This document shows, in pieces, positions 25,305 through 38,149 of a stretch of 64,000 bases of DNA. The first letter of the stretch is position 1. Each line of letters begins with the position of its first letter. Both the position numbers and the translations under genes were made by a program. The notes beneath the pieces are model-generated. The model was not told the origin of the DNA, ran no database searches, and worked only from the letters and a program-made list of their open reading frames with translations. The DNA comes from Eutrigla gurnardus (taxonomy: Eukaryota > Chordata > Actinopteri > Perciformes > Triglidae): the NCBI GenBank assembly GCA_963514095.1, contig OY741268.1:28812064-28876063 (forward strand). The letters run 5' to 3'.

Positions 25305-26867
25305 GTTCAGCTTGACCTTAAGAACTTTGTCTCTGTCAAGTGTTTGATTGAAAATCTTTGCTGTATTTCTTTGTTTTTTGGAGGCTGAATGTTTCCCACA
25401 TGGAAGACTTTTTCGACATACTATACTATGACTTTTTTTTAAACTTTTTTCTGTCATACTATGACATTTTTTAAAACTTTTTTTATAAAAAAAATTTGAT
25501 GTACTATTCTGACTTTTTTTACATCCTACTGTCTTTTTTATAGCTTTTTTCCCCCTGACATCCTATTCTATGACATGACATTTTTATAACTTTTTCCAAC
25601 TTTTTTATAATTTTACTATGACATTTTTAAACTTTATGATTCTGATTTTCGACATACTATACTATGACTTTTTAAAAACTTTTTTCTGTCATACTATGAC
25701 ATTTTTTTTTAACTTTTTCCGACTTTTTTATAAAAGAAATTCGATGTACTATTCTGACTTTTTTTTACATCCTACTCTTGACTTTTCATAATTTTTTCAT
25801 ATACTATTCTATGATTTTTTAGAGTTTTTTTTCCCCTGACATCCTATTCTATGACATGACATTTTTATAACTTTTTCCAACTTTTTTCTAATTTTTTTCG
25901 ACATACTCTACTATGACATTTTAAAACTTTATTATTTTTTTCGACATACTATTCAGACTTTTTTGCGTCATCCTATCTTATGACTTCATCTTTTTTCGAA
26001 ATACTATACAATGACATTTTAATAACTTTAAAAAAAAAAATTTTTATAACTTTGATTTTTTTTCAACGTACTATTCTGACCTATTTTTACATCCTACTTT
26101 TCATAATTTTTTCATATACTATTCTATGACTTTTTTGTAGCTTTTTTCCCCCTGACATCCTATTCTATGACATGACATTTTTATTACTTTTTTATGATTT
26201 TTTTCGACATACTATTCAGACTTTTTTGCAACATCCTATCTCATGACTTCATCTTTCTTCGACAAACTATACGATGACATTTTAATAACTTTTTCTGATA
26301 TACTATTCTACGGAAGCCCTAAACGGTCATGCATACACAGTGGCGGCGCCAGAGTATTTTTTCTGGTTCAACTACGGTGGGGCTCAAATCAATGTCAGAA
26401 TTTCAATGTGAATATATAACAACACCCAGTGGCGCTGCCAGCTGGAATCCAGTACGCACTGGGAGGACTTTTTTTGAAGGTGGAAAAAAAAAATGATGCT
26501 GCTGAACCGGGCCGCCTGCATTTGAGACACAGGCGCATCCAACACGCCCGCCACCGCCATCTGTTGTTCCGTCCGACGACGTTTAAAAACAAATGTATCC
26601 ATGATACATTTTGACCAGCTTACTAACGTTAACTTAACGTGAGTGACTATAAGCCGCTAACGCGAACTGCTAGAGCCAGGTAGCTTACAAACTAGTAGCC
26701 TGCTGTCTCTGTGTCGAGCACACACTAAAAGCGGGCTCACATGAGTGACGTTGACGTACGGACAGTACAGTCTGTTAATGAACCCAGATCAGTGACAGTT
26801 GTCATTGCAGCTGCCTGAATGCCGTTACGACGTGACGTGGTGGTGCTGTTGAACTCCGCACTTTTCA

Positions 26868-26995
26868 CATGGGAGAGAGAGGGGGATGTGACATGTATCA
26901 AAGGATCTCCAGCCGGGATTCGAACCTGAGGCTGCTGCATATATGCAGACATGGGTAAATGGCATGCACTCTAACCACTCAACCACCTGCCTGCC
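26868..26995 (-). mobile_element. tRNA-derived SINE, copy A
   Basis: On the minus strand it begins ggcaggtggttgagtggtta (box A-like) and carries GGTTCGAATCC (box B). A self-complementary TGCATATATGCA like a variable arm of a class II tRNA lies between them. The downstream tail reads gtcacatccccctctctctc. It is a pol III-type SINE rather than a functional tRNA, because the acceptor ends do not pair. Confidence 0.75.
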
Positions 26996-27785
26996 GTGAA
27001 TAAGCCTTTTTATGACTGTTTTGGACTCACTACACTCAGATTTTTATTGACACGCGATATAGAAGCATATGTAAGGACTTTTACATCATTTTTACAACAT
27101 TTTATGAATTTTGTCGATTTTTCACTTTTTTTCCGACATGCTATAGTATGACTTTTTTTTTCCCTGAAAAAATTGATCATGGCTTTTTATGGCTGTTTTG
27201 GACTCACTACACTGAGACTAGGCGCGTCAAGCGAGATGAGTGATTTTTATGCCTTTTTGACAATTTTAAATATTTTTTTATGAATATATCCTGACTGACT
27301 TTTTCGTGAATTTTCGACGTGCTATAGTATGACTTTTTTTTGGGGGGGGGGGGGATATGACTAAGCCTTTTTATAACGATTTTGCACTCACTACACTCAG
27401 ATTTTGATTGACACGCGATATAGAAGCATATGTTAGGACTTTTACATCATTTTTACAACATTTTATGAATTTTGTCGATTTTTCACTTTTTTTCGACATG
27501 CTATAGTATGACTTTTTTTTTCCCTGAAAAAGTTGACCATGGCTTTTTATGGCTGTTTTGGACTCACTACACTGAGACTTGGCGCGTCAAGCGAGATGAG
27601 CGATTTTTATGACTCTTTAACAATTTTAAATATTTTTTTATTAATATATTCTGACTGACTTTTTCGTGAATTTTCGACATGCTATAGCATGACCTTTTTT
27701 TTAACAATATGATCAAGGCTTCTTTTTTTTAAAGATTCTTTTCTTGCATAGACACCTTTGTATTTAGCGGTGGATAGAGAGGAAA

Positions 27786-27913
27786 CATGGGAGAGAGAGG
27801 GGGATGTGACATGTATCAAAGGATCTCCAGCCGGGATTCGAACCTGAGGCTGCTGCATATATGCAGACATGGGTAAATGGCATGCACTCTAACCACTCAA
27901 CCACCTGCCTGCC
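27786..27913 (-). mobile_element. tRNA-derived SINE, copy B
   Basis: Almost identical to the copy at 26868-26995, displaced by exactly 918 bp and followed by the same repeat unit. It was therefore duplicated together with its flank and did not insert independently. Confidence 0.75.
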
Positions 27914-28867
27914 ATGAATAAGCCTTTTTATGACTGTTTTGGACTCACTACACTCAGATTTTGATTGACACGCGACATAGAAGCATATGTTAGGACTTTT
28001 ACATCATTTTTACAACATTTTATGAATTTTGTTGATTTTTCACTTTTTTTTCGACATGCTATAGTATGACTTTTTTTTTCCTGAAAAAATTGATCATGGC
28101 TTTTTATGGCTGATTTGGAATCACTACACTGAGACTTGGTGCATCAAGCGATATGAGCGATTTTTATCACTCTTTAACAATTTAAAATATTTTTTTATGA
28201 ATATATTCTGACTGACTTTTTCCCGACTTTTCGACGTGCTATAGTATGACTTTTTTTTGGGGGGGGGGGGGGGAATATGACTAAGCCTTTTTATAACTAT
28301 TTTGCACTCACTACACTCAGACTTTGATTGACACGCGATATAGAAGCATATGATTTTTTTCATAACTTTTTAGATATCCTATTCTATGACATTCTTATAA
28401 CTTTTTCAATTTTTTTATAAGTTAATATATAAAATAAAAAAATAAAATATAACTGATTTTTTACAACTTTTTTCAACATACTTTATGACTTTTTTTAAAA
28501 CTTATTTCGACATACTATGACATTTTTATAACTTTTTTCCCCAACTATTTAATCATTTTTTTTTACATCCTTCTTTGACTTTTCATCATCGAGACATTGG
28601 ATGCGGAAGAGACATCTTCTAAAAACATGTTAGAACGCACCAGTAATGTGGGAAATTGCATGTAATGTGATGGGGGGGGAGGACCCTAGACCCCCCGCCT
28701 AAACAGTACGGGATGACGAATCACTGGACAGACGGACATCAGGGTACGCGCACCGCGGCACCGCGATCCCTCCATTCTGCACTATATTATATAAAACAGC
28801 TGGGTTTTTGCAATTAACGGTGGGATTTCATATTTCCCGCAGCACGTAAAGGCAGCTTTCCGTTAAG

Positions 28868-28881
28868 CCGGATGTGACGTA
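28868..28881 (+). promoter_or_regulatory. FNTA promoter ETS/CRE composite motif
   Basis: CCGGATGT (ETS-like) overlaps TGACGTA (CRE-like) 53 bp upstream of the FNTA start codon, just after the AT-rich block ends. No TATA box is obvious. Confidence 0.45.
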
Positions 28882-28933
28882 TTCCTCCTTCCTCTCCATC
28901 GGCTTCAGAGGAGATTAAGCTACACAGTTAGCG

Positions 28934-31900
28934 ATGTCAGGTGTCGAGGAGCTTTCAAATGAACCCGCAGAAGTGAAGGACGACAAAGGCTTTGACGTCG
29001 AGGCCGAGGACCACATCGGGGATGACTATTTCCTCGACCCGACGCGATACGTTTTCTACAGGTAATAGTCGGTTATCATCCGCGCACACACGCCCGACTG
29101 GCTAGCCTGCTAGCTGCTCCTATTAGCATTTGAAGTAAAGCTGTAGTTTAGTTAGTTTCGTTAATGTTTCCCATCATAACCAGTGTGGGGATTTGATTAA
29201 ACATTAAACTAGTATTTATAGGAATCGTGTTGTGCGAATGGACTGCTTCTCTCTGTGAGTTCAGCCCAGCCCGGTGTCTGCTGAACAGGAGCATTTAATT
29301 CAATTAACATGCTTTTATTTGGACCCCGGAGGGCAATTAAAGGTACACAGAGTAGCCGTAGGAGGACACAATGAAAGAAACACAAAGTAAAACTGTACAG
29401 ATTAATATGGAGGAAAAATAAACGGCATTAGTGCAAAAGTTCAGCACAAATAAACAACAAGCAGCAGCATCCTGAAGGATATATATATTTATAAATAGAA
29501 ACCGGTACTGACTCTGAACATATATGAATGAATACATATATAGAGAGAAAATATTTATATATAAATTACAGGTAATGAATAGTCTTTAGCAGGCATGACT
29601 GGATAAATATACAGACAGATGAAGAAATCTCTAAACCAGTATGGTGGAATAAATACAGCACAGATACAGTAATAATAAGGTACATTATGGCGGTGAATAA
29701 TAACTTAAATTCACAAGGAGCTCTGTTACAGTTTAAGGTGTGTGTTAATAGTGAGGTATGTGTCATCATGAATGAATCCGTGACCTTTTAAATCACTTCT
29801 TAAAACAAACTTTTAGAGACTTTTATGTGATGTCTAATGCTAATTAATGCTAATGTGTTTGTTGTATTTGTGTACCTGACCATATTTATATTCTGCTGTC
29901 AAAATCACTTTGTTAACTGCAGTTATTATAAATATTATTATTATTAGGGAGGAGATCAGCTGATTTCAGTGTCTGGCAGATGAGGGGGAGGGACTAGATG
30001 GGAGTGGGGGGTGTCATGGTCTGGGTGAGCGGGGTGCTGGAGGGTGCTGGGAGACAACAAACAGCACAGATGAACTGTGCTGATATCCTGGTTATCAGAA
30101 TCACTATGAATTAATATATCTGTTTAACAAAGTGAGAAGTGCTCGCTGCAGTAGGCGGCGTGTCGGGGAAGCAGCCAGGAAAAGTCCACCCCCGTGTTTT
30201 TGTGTTGCAGAGACAGAAAGGAGTGGGCTGACCTGGAGCCAGTTTGTCAGGACGATGGACCCAATCCTGTAGTGAAGATCGCCTATTCTGAAAAGTGTAA
30301 GGTTGTTGTGGGTGTTGGCAAGAGATGGTTTAAAAGGGCCGAGCCAACACGTGCCTGAACGGCAGCAACGTGATACACTTGAATGATTTTAATAACTCTA
30401 ACTTTACACACAGTAGACCAAACCAAGTATTGTGTTACAACATGCATATAACATAACATATAACGTGTGGTGTCTTTCCTCCCACCAGTCTCCGATGTGT
30501 ACGACTATTTCCGTGCACTCCTGAAGAACGATGAACGAAGCGATCGGGCTTTCGCCTTGACAGCAGAAGCCATCGAGCTGAACGCTGCCAATTACACAGT
30601 TTGGTGAGCATGACGCATGTTTGGAATATGGAAAAGCATTAACTATGTAGCAGTGTCTCATTCTCACATCATGGGGAACCAAAGCAAGAGCACTATATAT
30701 ATTATCTTTTGAATCGTGGTTTATAGAATTATATCCAAAGTGGTACTTTGGAGAAAAAGCCTCCCAGTGGAGGAGGCTCTCCTCCTTCTGATGCTGTGAA
30801 TCATAAAAGCTGCTCCTCGTCATGTTTAGACAAAGCCGTCCCTTTTAGACGTGTTTTCAGAATAAAGATGCTGCAGGTTTGTTAACTGGTCTCGGGGGGG
30901 GTTGGGTGTGTGCAGGCACTACAGACGAGTGCTGCTCCAAGCCCTCTCCAAGGACCTGAGGGAGGAGATGAGGTACATCACTGCCATCATCGAGGAGCAA
31001 CCCAAGAACTACCAAGTCTGGTGAGTTTCAGCTCAGCGCTCATGTTCATGTAGCGGTGGTGAATCTGTCATTAAAGTCCCAGTCGGCAACATGTGTTTGA
31101 TCATATTCACTGAAGCCGACACTACGCTCCGATAGAACAACATAAATCATCCGGTTTTAGAAGAAAAAGCGTGCCTCTACGTTCACGTAGAGCCTGTTTG
31201 TTTTGCAAACATCGACAGATCATCCTGTCCAATCAGCACGCAGGGCTGTGTTCGTGCACACACGGAGCCCCTCCCCCCTCGGGTCGTACCACTATCACAG
31301 GGGGGAGGTGGAGGGAAGTAGCAACAAGCTTCCAATTCCTCGTTAAAAACCCAAACGAGGAGGTCCAAAACAACCGAGGAGAAGAAAACACCGGTGGAAA
31401 AGAAGGAAAAAAAGAAAGATGGCGACGGTCCCCGTGATAAAACCAGAGTCAACATCGGACCCGCGTTTCAAAGGTGGCGTGATCTAAGGGATTTCAAAGG
31501 GCACGAAGTCGAGGGGGAGGAGCTCGGTGGTTGTGGGGGAGGAGCTTGGTGGTCGAGGGGGAGGAGCTCGGTGGTCGAGGGGGAGGAGCCTGAGAGTTGT
31601 AAACATGGAGTGCCCTCGATCCGCCGGACTTGTCGACTGGGACTTTAATAAATGTAAATATTTGTTTTGAAGACACTGTTCTCCTCATTAAATATGAATG
31701 GGTATAACCTCAAAGAGAGAGCGAGGTGAAGCGAGGCATTTTTTAGAGATGATTGGGTTTGAAAACATCAGTCAGTAAGACGATCCCTCTGAACTCCTCC
31801 TGCAGGCATCACAGGCGTATGGTGGTGGACTGGCTGAGTGACCCCACGGAGGAACTGGAGTTCATTGCCGACATTCTCAGCCAAGATGCAAAGAACTACC

Positions 31901-33456
31901 ACGCCTGGCAGCACAGACAGTGGGTCATCCAGGTAGGTGTTTGAGCTCTCTGCAGAGATGGCTTAAAAACAAAAATACGATACGAGGGCAGAGATCCAGT
32001 ATTTCTGCCCACAGCGAGCCCCTCCGCTGCCAGAATGAATCCATCACGTATGTGTTGTTTGAGGCCTTCTGTGGTCAGTATTGGTCTCGTGGGTTTTGCA
32101 GGGCCGGCCACGAATAACACACATAACAACAAGCACTGTGCCAATGTTTGTCTTGGTCATGCTGCAGGAGTACAAGCTGTGGGACAGTGAGCTGGAGTTC
32201 GTGGAGTGTCTTCTGGAGGAAGATGTGAGGAATAACTCTGCATGGAACCAGAGGCATTTCGTCATTTCTCACACGACAGGCTTCTCCGACCCGGCCATCG
32301 TGGAGCGAGAGATTCAGTGAGTCCTTAAAGTTTGTTTTTTTACTTCCTAACAGAAATAGCCAATATTGAAAAAGTGTTGTGACGATGCAAAAAAATGATG
32401 ACTTTGATGAAATCTCGATGCTGATGCCAAAAACCTAAAACATCAGGAAAAGTAATGGAATGCTAGATGACAGGTGGAACTTAACATTGGCACATGGACA
32501 CGACTCATAAATAAAGCTCTTATTTCAACACCGTCATTCAGAAATGAAGTATTGCAATCATTTTCTAGTTTCACAACGTTGCTAGGAGGAGAACTTTCTT
32601 GAGTGTTGAGCATTAATCTATATTTACGTGCCAATATATAGATGTTCTATTAGAAAAGATGTTCTTTTTATTACCCCAGCATTGTTGCTGCTTGTTGCAT
32701 ACATTTGACCCCGTTCCCCCTGTCTGTGGAAGGTACTGTCTGAGCCAGGTCAAGAAGGCTCCCCACAATGAAAGTCCATGGAACTATTTGAAAGGGTGAG
32801 ATGTTACATATCCATTCATTCTGAAGTATAATGTGTATTTGTTCTTCTGGTCCAGCCTGCCTAGAAGAGGACTGATATATTTCATTGTCTCATCCCCATT
32901 CAGACATTCACACTACAGGGAGAACAAAAAGCAGAGTAGAGATTATTAAAAATTGAAAAGCTCACCAACAGTATCTTTTTTTTTTTTTCCAAGGATGCTG
33001 CAGAACCAAGGTCTGTCGTCTCCGCCGGGGCTGCTGGAGAGGATCCTTGAGCTGAAGGAGACGCACTGTTCACCGTATCTCCTTGCATTTCTGTTTGATT
33101 GCTACGAGGACGTCTTGGAAAACGGCAACAAAAAGGAAAATATGACAGAAGGGGAGCAAAAGGAAACTTTAGGAAAGGCTCTAGAAGTAAGTGCTTTGTT
33201 CAGGGAAGTTACAACGTTGTGATTATGTTGAATCTTTGCTGATAAGAAATGTTTTTAGAAACAAACTAAAAATTGCACCGTTGTTGTTTTCTGACCTGTC
33301 TTATGCGTTTCCCTCCTCTTGAAGATTTGCCAACTTCTGGCGCTGAAGAAGGACACTATCCGTAAGGAGTACTGGCTGTTTTTGGGCCGTTCTTTAAAGA
33401 GCAAGTGCGGTGGCCTCTCTGAGCCTCCGGCAGACGATCCTGAACCATCAGTCTAG
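28934..33456 (+). CDS. fnta: Protein farnesyltransferase / geranylgeranyltransferase I alpha subunit
   Basis: Nine exons: 28934-29061, 30211-30296, 30489-30603, 30916-31020, 31806-31932, 32168-32316, 32733-32795, 32994-33186, 33325-33456. They join in frame to 1098 nt (365 residues; human 379). The human N-terminal Pro-rich stretch is absent. Successive PFTA helical repeats are visible: NYTVWHYRR (about 105), NYQVWHHRR (about 141), NYHAWQHRQW (about 177), NNSAWNQRHF (about 213) and NESPWNYLKG (about 249). The conserved ending KKDTIRKEYW precedes a variable acidic tail. The subunit pairs with FNTB or PGGT1B in the cytosol to attach farnesyl or geranylgeranyl groups to CaaX proteins. Intron 1 (1.1 kb) holds a possible retroelement tail near 29310. 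Intron 4 holds a four-copy GA-rich repeat and a repeat-like peptide remnant. The exon 8 acceptor has a long T run. Confidence 0.96.
31508..31591. repeat. Four-copy 22-bp GGA-rich minisatellite in FNTA intron 4
   Basis: Units of the type gagggggaggagctcggtgg are repeated about four times with small changes. Confidence 0.8.
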
Positions 33457-33584
33457 CAGGAGACCAGCTCGACCACCAGGAGGCTCGCTTCCACTCCGAC
33501 GCTGCATCATGAAAACCTGCAGGTTGAAGTTACTGAACCCGCTCTAGTGTATGTTCCTGAAAGAAGCTTCTAACTAACTAACGT

Positions 33585-33606
33585 GGGGGGGGGGGGGGGG
33601 GGGGGG
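33585..33606 (+). repeat. 22-nt guanine run in the FNTA 3' UTR
   Basis: A pure G homopolymer about 130 nt after the FNTA stop. The length may be unreliable in sequencing. Other long G/C runs in the window are at 27339-27353, 28258-28273, 42746-42761, 46364-46381 and 48086-48100. Confidence 0.85.
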
Positions 33607-33749
33607 AGAGTCAGATCCTCACAACTGTAAGTAAATAATAGCATAGAGAAGTGGATTACGTGTCGATTTGCCGCCTCAAAAGGACTAAATAACTCCACCA
33701 TTAATCCGTGTGTGTCGTACCAATGGAATTGGAAATTAGTTTTGGATTT

Positions 33750-33755
33750 ATTAAA
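33750..33755 (+). terminator. Candidate FNTA polyadenylation signal
   Basis: ATTAAA about 295 nt downstream of the stop, followed by a GT-rich stretch (gtgtctg). Confidence 0.4.
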
Positions 33756-36414
33756 GTGTCTGTTCTCACTCGTATACACACCTGTCTTTTTGTCCTCTGA
33801 ACCCACACATCAGTTTGACAGCATCATTGTGTTTTCATGCACACTTAGGAGCTTTCTGACATTGTGTTGTTTTAAAAAAAAATATATATATAAACTTCAA
33901 ATAAGACTTTAAACATAGCAGAGTAAAACCGCTCTTCACGTAAATCCGATGTTTTTATGGATGATCATAAACCATAAAACCATTAGTCCTGTTTGTAAAA
34001 CGTTTTATCAGCGCGATGATAAAGAAGACGATCACTGAGTCGCACGTCGTCACTCCTTTTCTTCTGAACCTCGGCGACGTCCGGTTTGATCCTCCGAGCT
34101 TCGCTGCCAGGAGGGAGAACTTGAAATGCCTCTACTCGCGTCCTGGACTCCCCTCGGAGCGAGGAAACCGGATTCTGCTGCACTAGAAGCAGCTGTTTCT
34201 ACTTCTGCTGACACTACAACACAACCTGTAATTACAGCTTCTCCACACATATTAGAGCTTTTTATCCTCCTCGGTGTGGAGGACACTGATGGGAAAGATC
34301 ACGTCATCGGCTGTTGCGATGACCGACCGTGAGGGCCACGTGACTCTGATGTCACAGGGCAGAAATAATGGGGTTAGACTTTATATGTTACATTTGTGTG
34401 TAAATGAGCAGCAGCTGCAGGAGAACGTGAGCGTCGGCCACGCCGCCTCAACATACTGAGAAAACACATCAGGTTCCTGCTGCAAGTCTTCCAGCAGCGT
34501 TTGGAGGACGAGGCTCCCTCGTGGGCCGCCGCCGAAAAACAGAAAGGGGTCCCAGACAGTGTGTAATTAAAAATACTAATTAAAGCCAGTCCAAACAAAT
34601 GGCCCAGGTTCCCCCTTTGCAATCTGTGGAAGTTATTAAATACAAAGTGAAGAAGTCAGCCAGCTAATCTGTCTTGTATTGCGTTCGTCCATGTGTGATG
34701 TCCACAGCAGCCGTTAGTGTGTTTTAGGATGCACAGACACGCTGGAGAACGGGTGGTGGGGGGGTCGGAGTAGAGTCCTGGACCAGATCCAGCTCGGTTC
34801 AGAGACATCTGTTCCTTCTAAATGGTGGACGAGGCGGATAATCCTGTGTGGGACTCTGCAGCGTCTCCGTTTACCACTCAGCCACGTGTCCTGCATGCAA
34901 CACGGAGACACGGGGGTTTGATACCGGAACGGTACATATGAGAGATGAGGGGGAATAGATTTACATGAACACTGTATTTATAATATAATTCAAGACGGAA
35001 AACGGGTATTATCTTGTCAGATGAAAGGAACCTTCTCTGGTAATTAAACATTATTTTAAAGTGCTCTATCAAAGGCTAAAGGGTCGTTTTTATTGTAACG
35101 TATAACTAGTAAACTGGAGCCAATGATGGCTGTACAATTTCATTTTTTACAGTTAATTTAAATGGAAAATACTTACATAAGAGAGTTGAGGTGACTCAAA
35201 CCAAACAAGAAAGCATGCAGAGAAAATGGCCTCTTTAATACAGCAGAAAGCCCCACAAGGAGACTAATACATGAAGAGTCCCATGTAATTAAATTACAGG
35301 CCACTAAACTGAATACTGAGCATCAAACAGAAGTCTTATACTGAGTCTTTGTAGCATCAGGATTTACTATGTGAGCATAAAACCTGATATTATACTGTGA
35401 GTCACATTCATCGTTCTGGGCCTCAAATACAAACTATATCTATCTATATATATATATATATATATGGAAATAGAAAACGCACTTTTTCAGGATTTCACTC
35501 CTTTTTGGCTAAAAACCTAGAGCACTCGGCTGTTTAAGGAAATTATTGAGCTTATTAAAACATCTTTAACATTTAATTTCTGGGTATTAAAGAAACACTG
35601 ATGGAATTACAGCGGAGATCTCAAACATTCATAGGTTTATTATTTATTAAGATTAGTTGACAATAAGAAAGAAACATCTCATTTTGGTTTTAAATAAAGA
35701 TCTCACATGTGATCATCATCTCTTGCTTTTCACTAATGAAGAAGAAGTTGAAGTATGATCGTCATCATTAGAGGAGGGGGGGGGGGGGCGGGCATGGATA
35801 TCCATTTAACAAATCCTCCTATTAGTCTTCTTTAAGGCGGAGCAGAACAATCACAGTGATGGGGACGAGACGTACTTAAAGCCTGAAGGATGATTCATAA
35901 CTTCAAATAACAAAGAAGAAGAGAAACGAGCCGATGAACATCGTTAAGCGTTGTTGGTCTTTGTGATTTCATTTCATCTCCTGGATTTAGTCGGGGCCCG
36001 TTTTACTCGTTGATTAAAAAGTCGGCTTCACGGAAACCAATTCAAACATATTTGCAGTCGAGCGGTGAAGTCTATTATAAGATGAAGAAGTGCAAATTAA
36101 AATGACCGGGTGAAGAGTTTAAAAAGTTGAATTGAATTTTGATTGAGATTACGGAGAGAATACTTTTTTATTAATTTGCTTTGAATTTATTTTTCGACAG
36201 TGACTGATAATGGTGAGTAGTTTTGTACCGATTCATTGAATGTATTTTTCAGTGTTTTATTCTAAAGAGAAGCTTCAACAAGTGTTTCCTACAAGCGTTT
36301 ATTCTTCCTAGGTAAAACTATCTTTTCCTGTCGATAAGAACTCCCTTGAAGCAACTCGACCTACATTCCTTCAATTTTTTGTCTTCAAAAAGTAGCTCTA
36401 CAAGTGAAAACCTC

Positions 36415-36471
36415 AAGATGTATTAGGCCAAAATTTGTTCAAAAAAAAAAAAAAAAAGATGTATTAGGCCA
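36415..36471. mobile_element. Poly-A micro-insertion with 16-bp target duplication
   Basis: The 16-mer aagatgtattaggcca occurs at 36415-36430 and again at 36456-36471. It brackets only about 25 nt (aaatttgttc plus a 17-A run). This is the expected scar of an almost completely truncated LINE-driven retrotransposition. Confidence 0.6.
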
Positions 36472-37293
36472 TTAAATGAAGTGTCTTACAAAATGTTATC
36501 ATGCAAATATGGAATATTTCAGTCAACGCATAAAATAATGCCATTATCTCACTTATGTTGCCAGATCCGATTGACACTTTCAAGCCCAGTCGCAACTTAA
36601 AACCGGCCCAATTCAATAAAAATCCCCTGATTGGTCGAGGCCCCTGGCTGAAGCCCAGGTAAGCCCCTGCATTAAGGTGCCTCTGCCAGCAGGGGGCAAA
36701 ATGTGTTTGTATTTGCTCCAAATTTTCTGTTTAGCACCTTTAAAGCCCTCTTCGCTGCCCCAAGTGACCAAATCATTGTCGATATGTCGACTACGCCTAA
36801 ATTCAGGAAACATGAGCAACTATTCTGACCTCAGCCTGTAAACGTTGTCCTCTGAGCCGGGCGACCTCGCTCTTCTTCTTCCTCACCTCGGAGTCTGACG
36901 TTGCTGTTCAGAAGCAGAAACCGAGGTCTGGGAAACCAAACGTTAGAAAGCTCTGCAGAGCCGAGGGGAGCTGCAGAAGTGAAGTGATGACCGTTTTCAG
37001 ATTAAACATTTGAGTCATGGTTGATATAAAAACATTGTCTAGTGCAGCTACTCTTGCCCCCCCCGACTGCCTCACGTCTATGTTAATTTACTTTCCAGCC
37101 TCTGGCGTCTGGAATAGCCCTCCGCCTCTCCATCGATTCACTTCTTTGAGATAAACACAGTTTGAGTCTCTCCCCGGTTCCAGCAGAGGAGCTCCACGTT
37201 CATTAATATTTATAGGCAGACACGGGATTTTACAGGCCGACCTGTCGCCGCTGCTGCTGTAACAGCCGCCATGAAACTGCATCACACGGTTCC

Positions 37294-37512
<219 letters not shown>

Positions 37513-38024
37513 ATTTACCGTGGCAGGTAAACCGTCTGTCTCGTGGAGATGAACCCCGATGAAGAAGGCAGATGCCGTTAACAACTTTTGCTTGATCAAA
37601 TTTGCCGGACGATTGAATTCAGCAGTTTTTTCCCCCCAGATTTAAAAAGCGTGCCGACCGTCCCACTGGGAGTTAAACTGAAGCTGATTTATTTTGTATC
37701 GTCTCTTAATCACAGTCACAGTCTCCAAAGGCTTCATGACGCCCACGTTATAGAACAACAAATGGGATTTTGGTTTGAATCTGCTGATCAAGCAAAAGTG
37801 TGGACGTTATACAATAGTGGAACAGAAGGCTGGACTAAGAGCTGTGTGTGTCTGTGTGCATGTGTGTGTGTGTGTGTGTGTGTCTGGGTCAAAAAGGTCC
37901 AAAGGTGAAGGTCTTGGTTTCCTCAGATCTGCCAGCAAGCAGGACTGCCAATCAATCAATCAACCACATTCAGCAGATCATCAGCACCTTCTCTCAACTG
38001 CACACCCATGCAAAGTAACCTAAT

Positions 38025-38149
<125 letters not shown>

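Larger units (their letters stand above)
25405..28570. repeat. AT-rich complex repeat block (CGACATACTATGACTTTTT type)
   Basis: Some 3.2 kb made of degenerate repeats built around gacatactatactatgact and T-runs. In the left part (25405-26330) related words recur every 240-315 bp. In the right part (27000-28370) about 360-bp units occur as copies starting near 27001, 27363, 27917 and 28282, the last truncated. Two SINE copies are embedded. Between them, 26340-26860 holds unrelated unique-looking DNA. No gene is supported. Confidence 0.8.
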
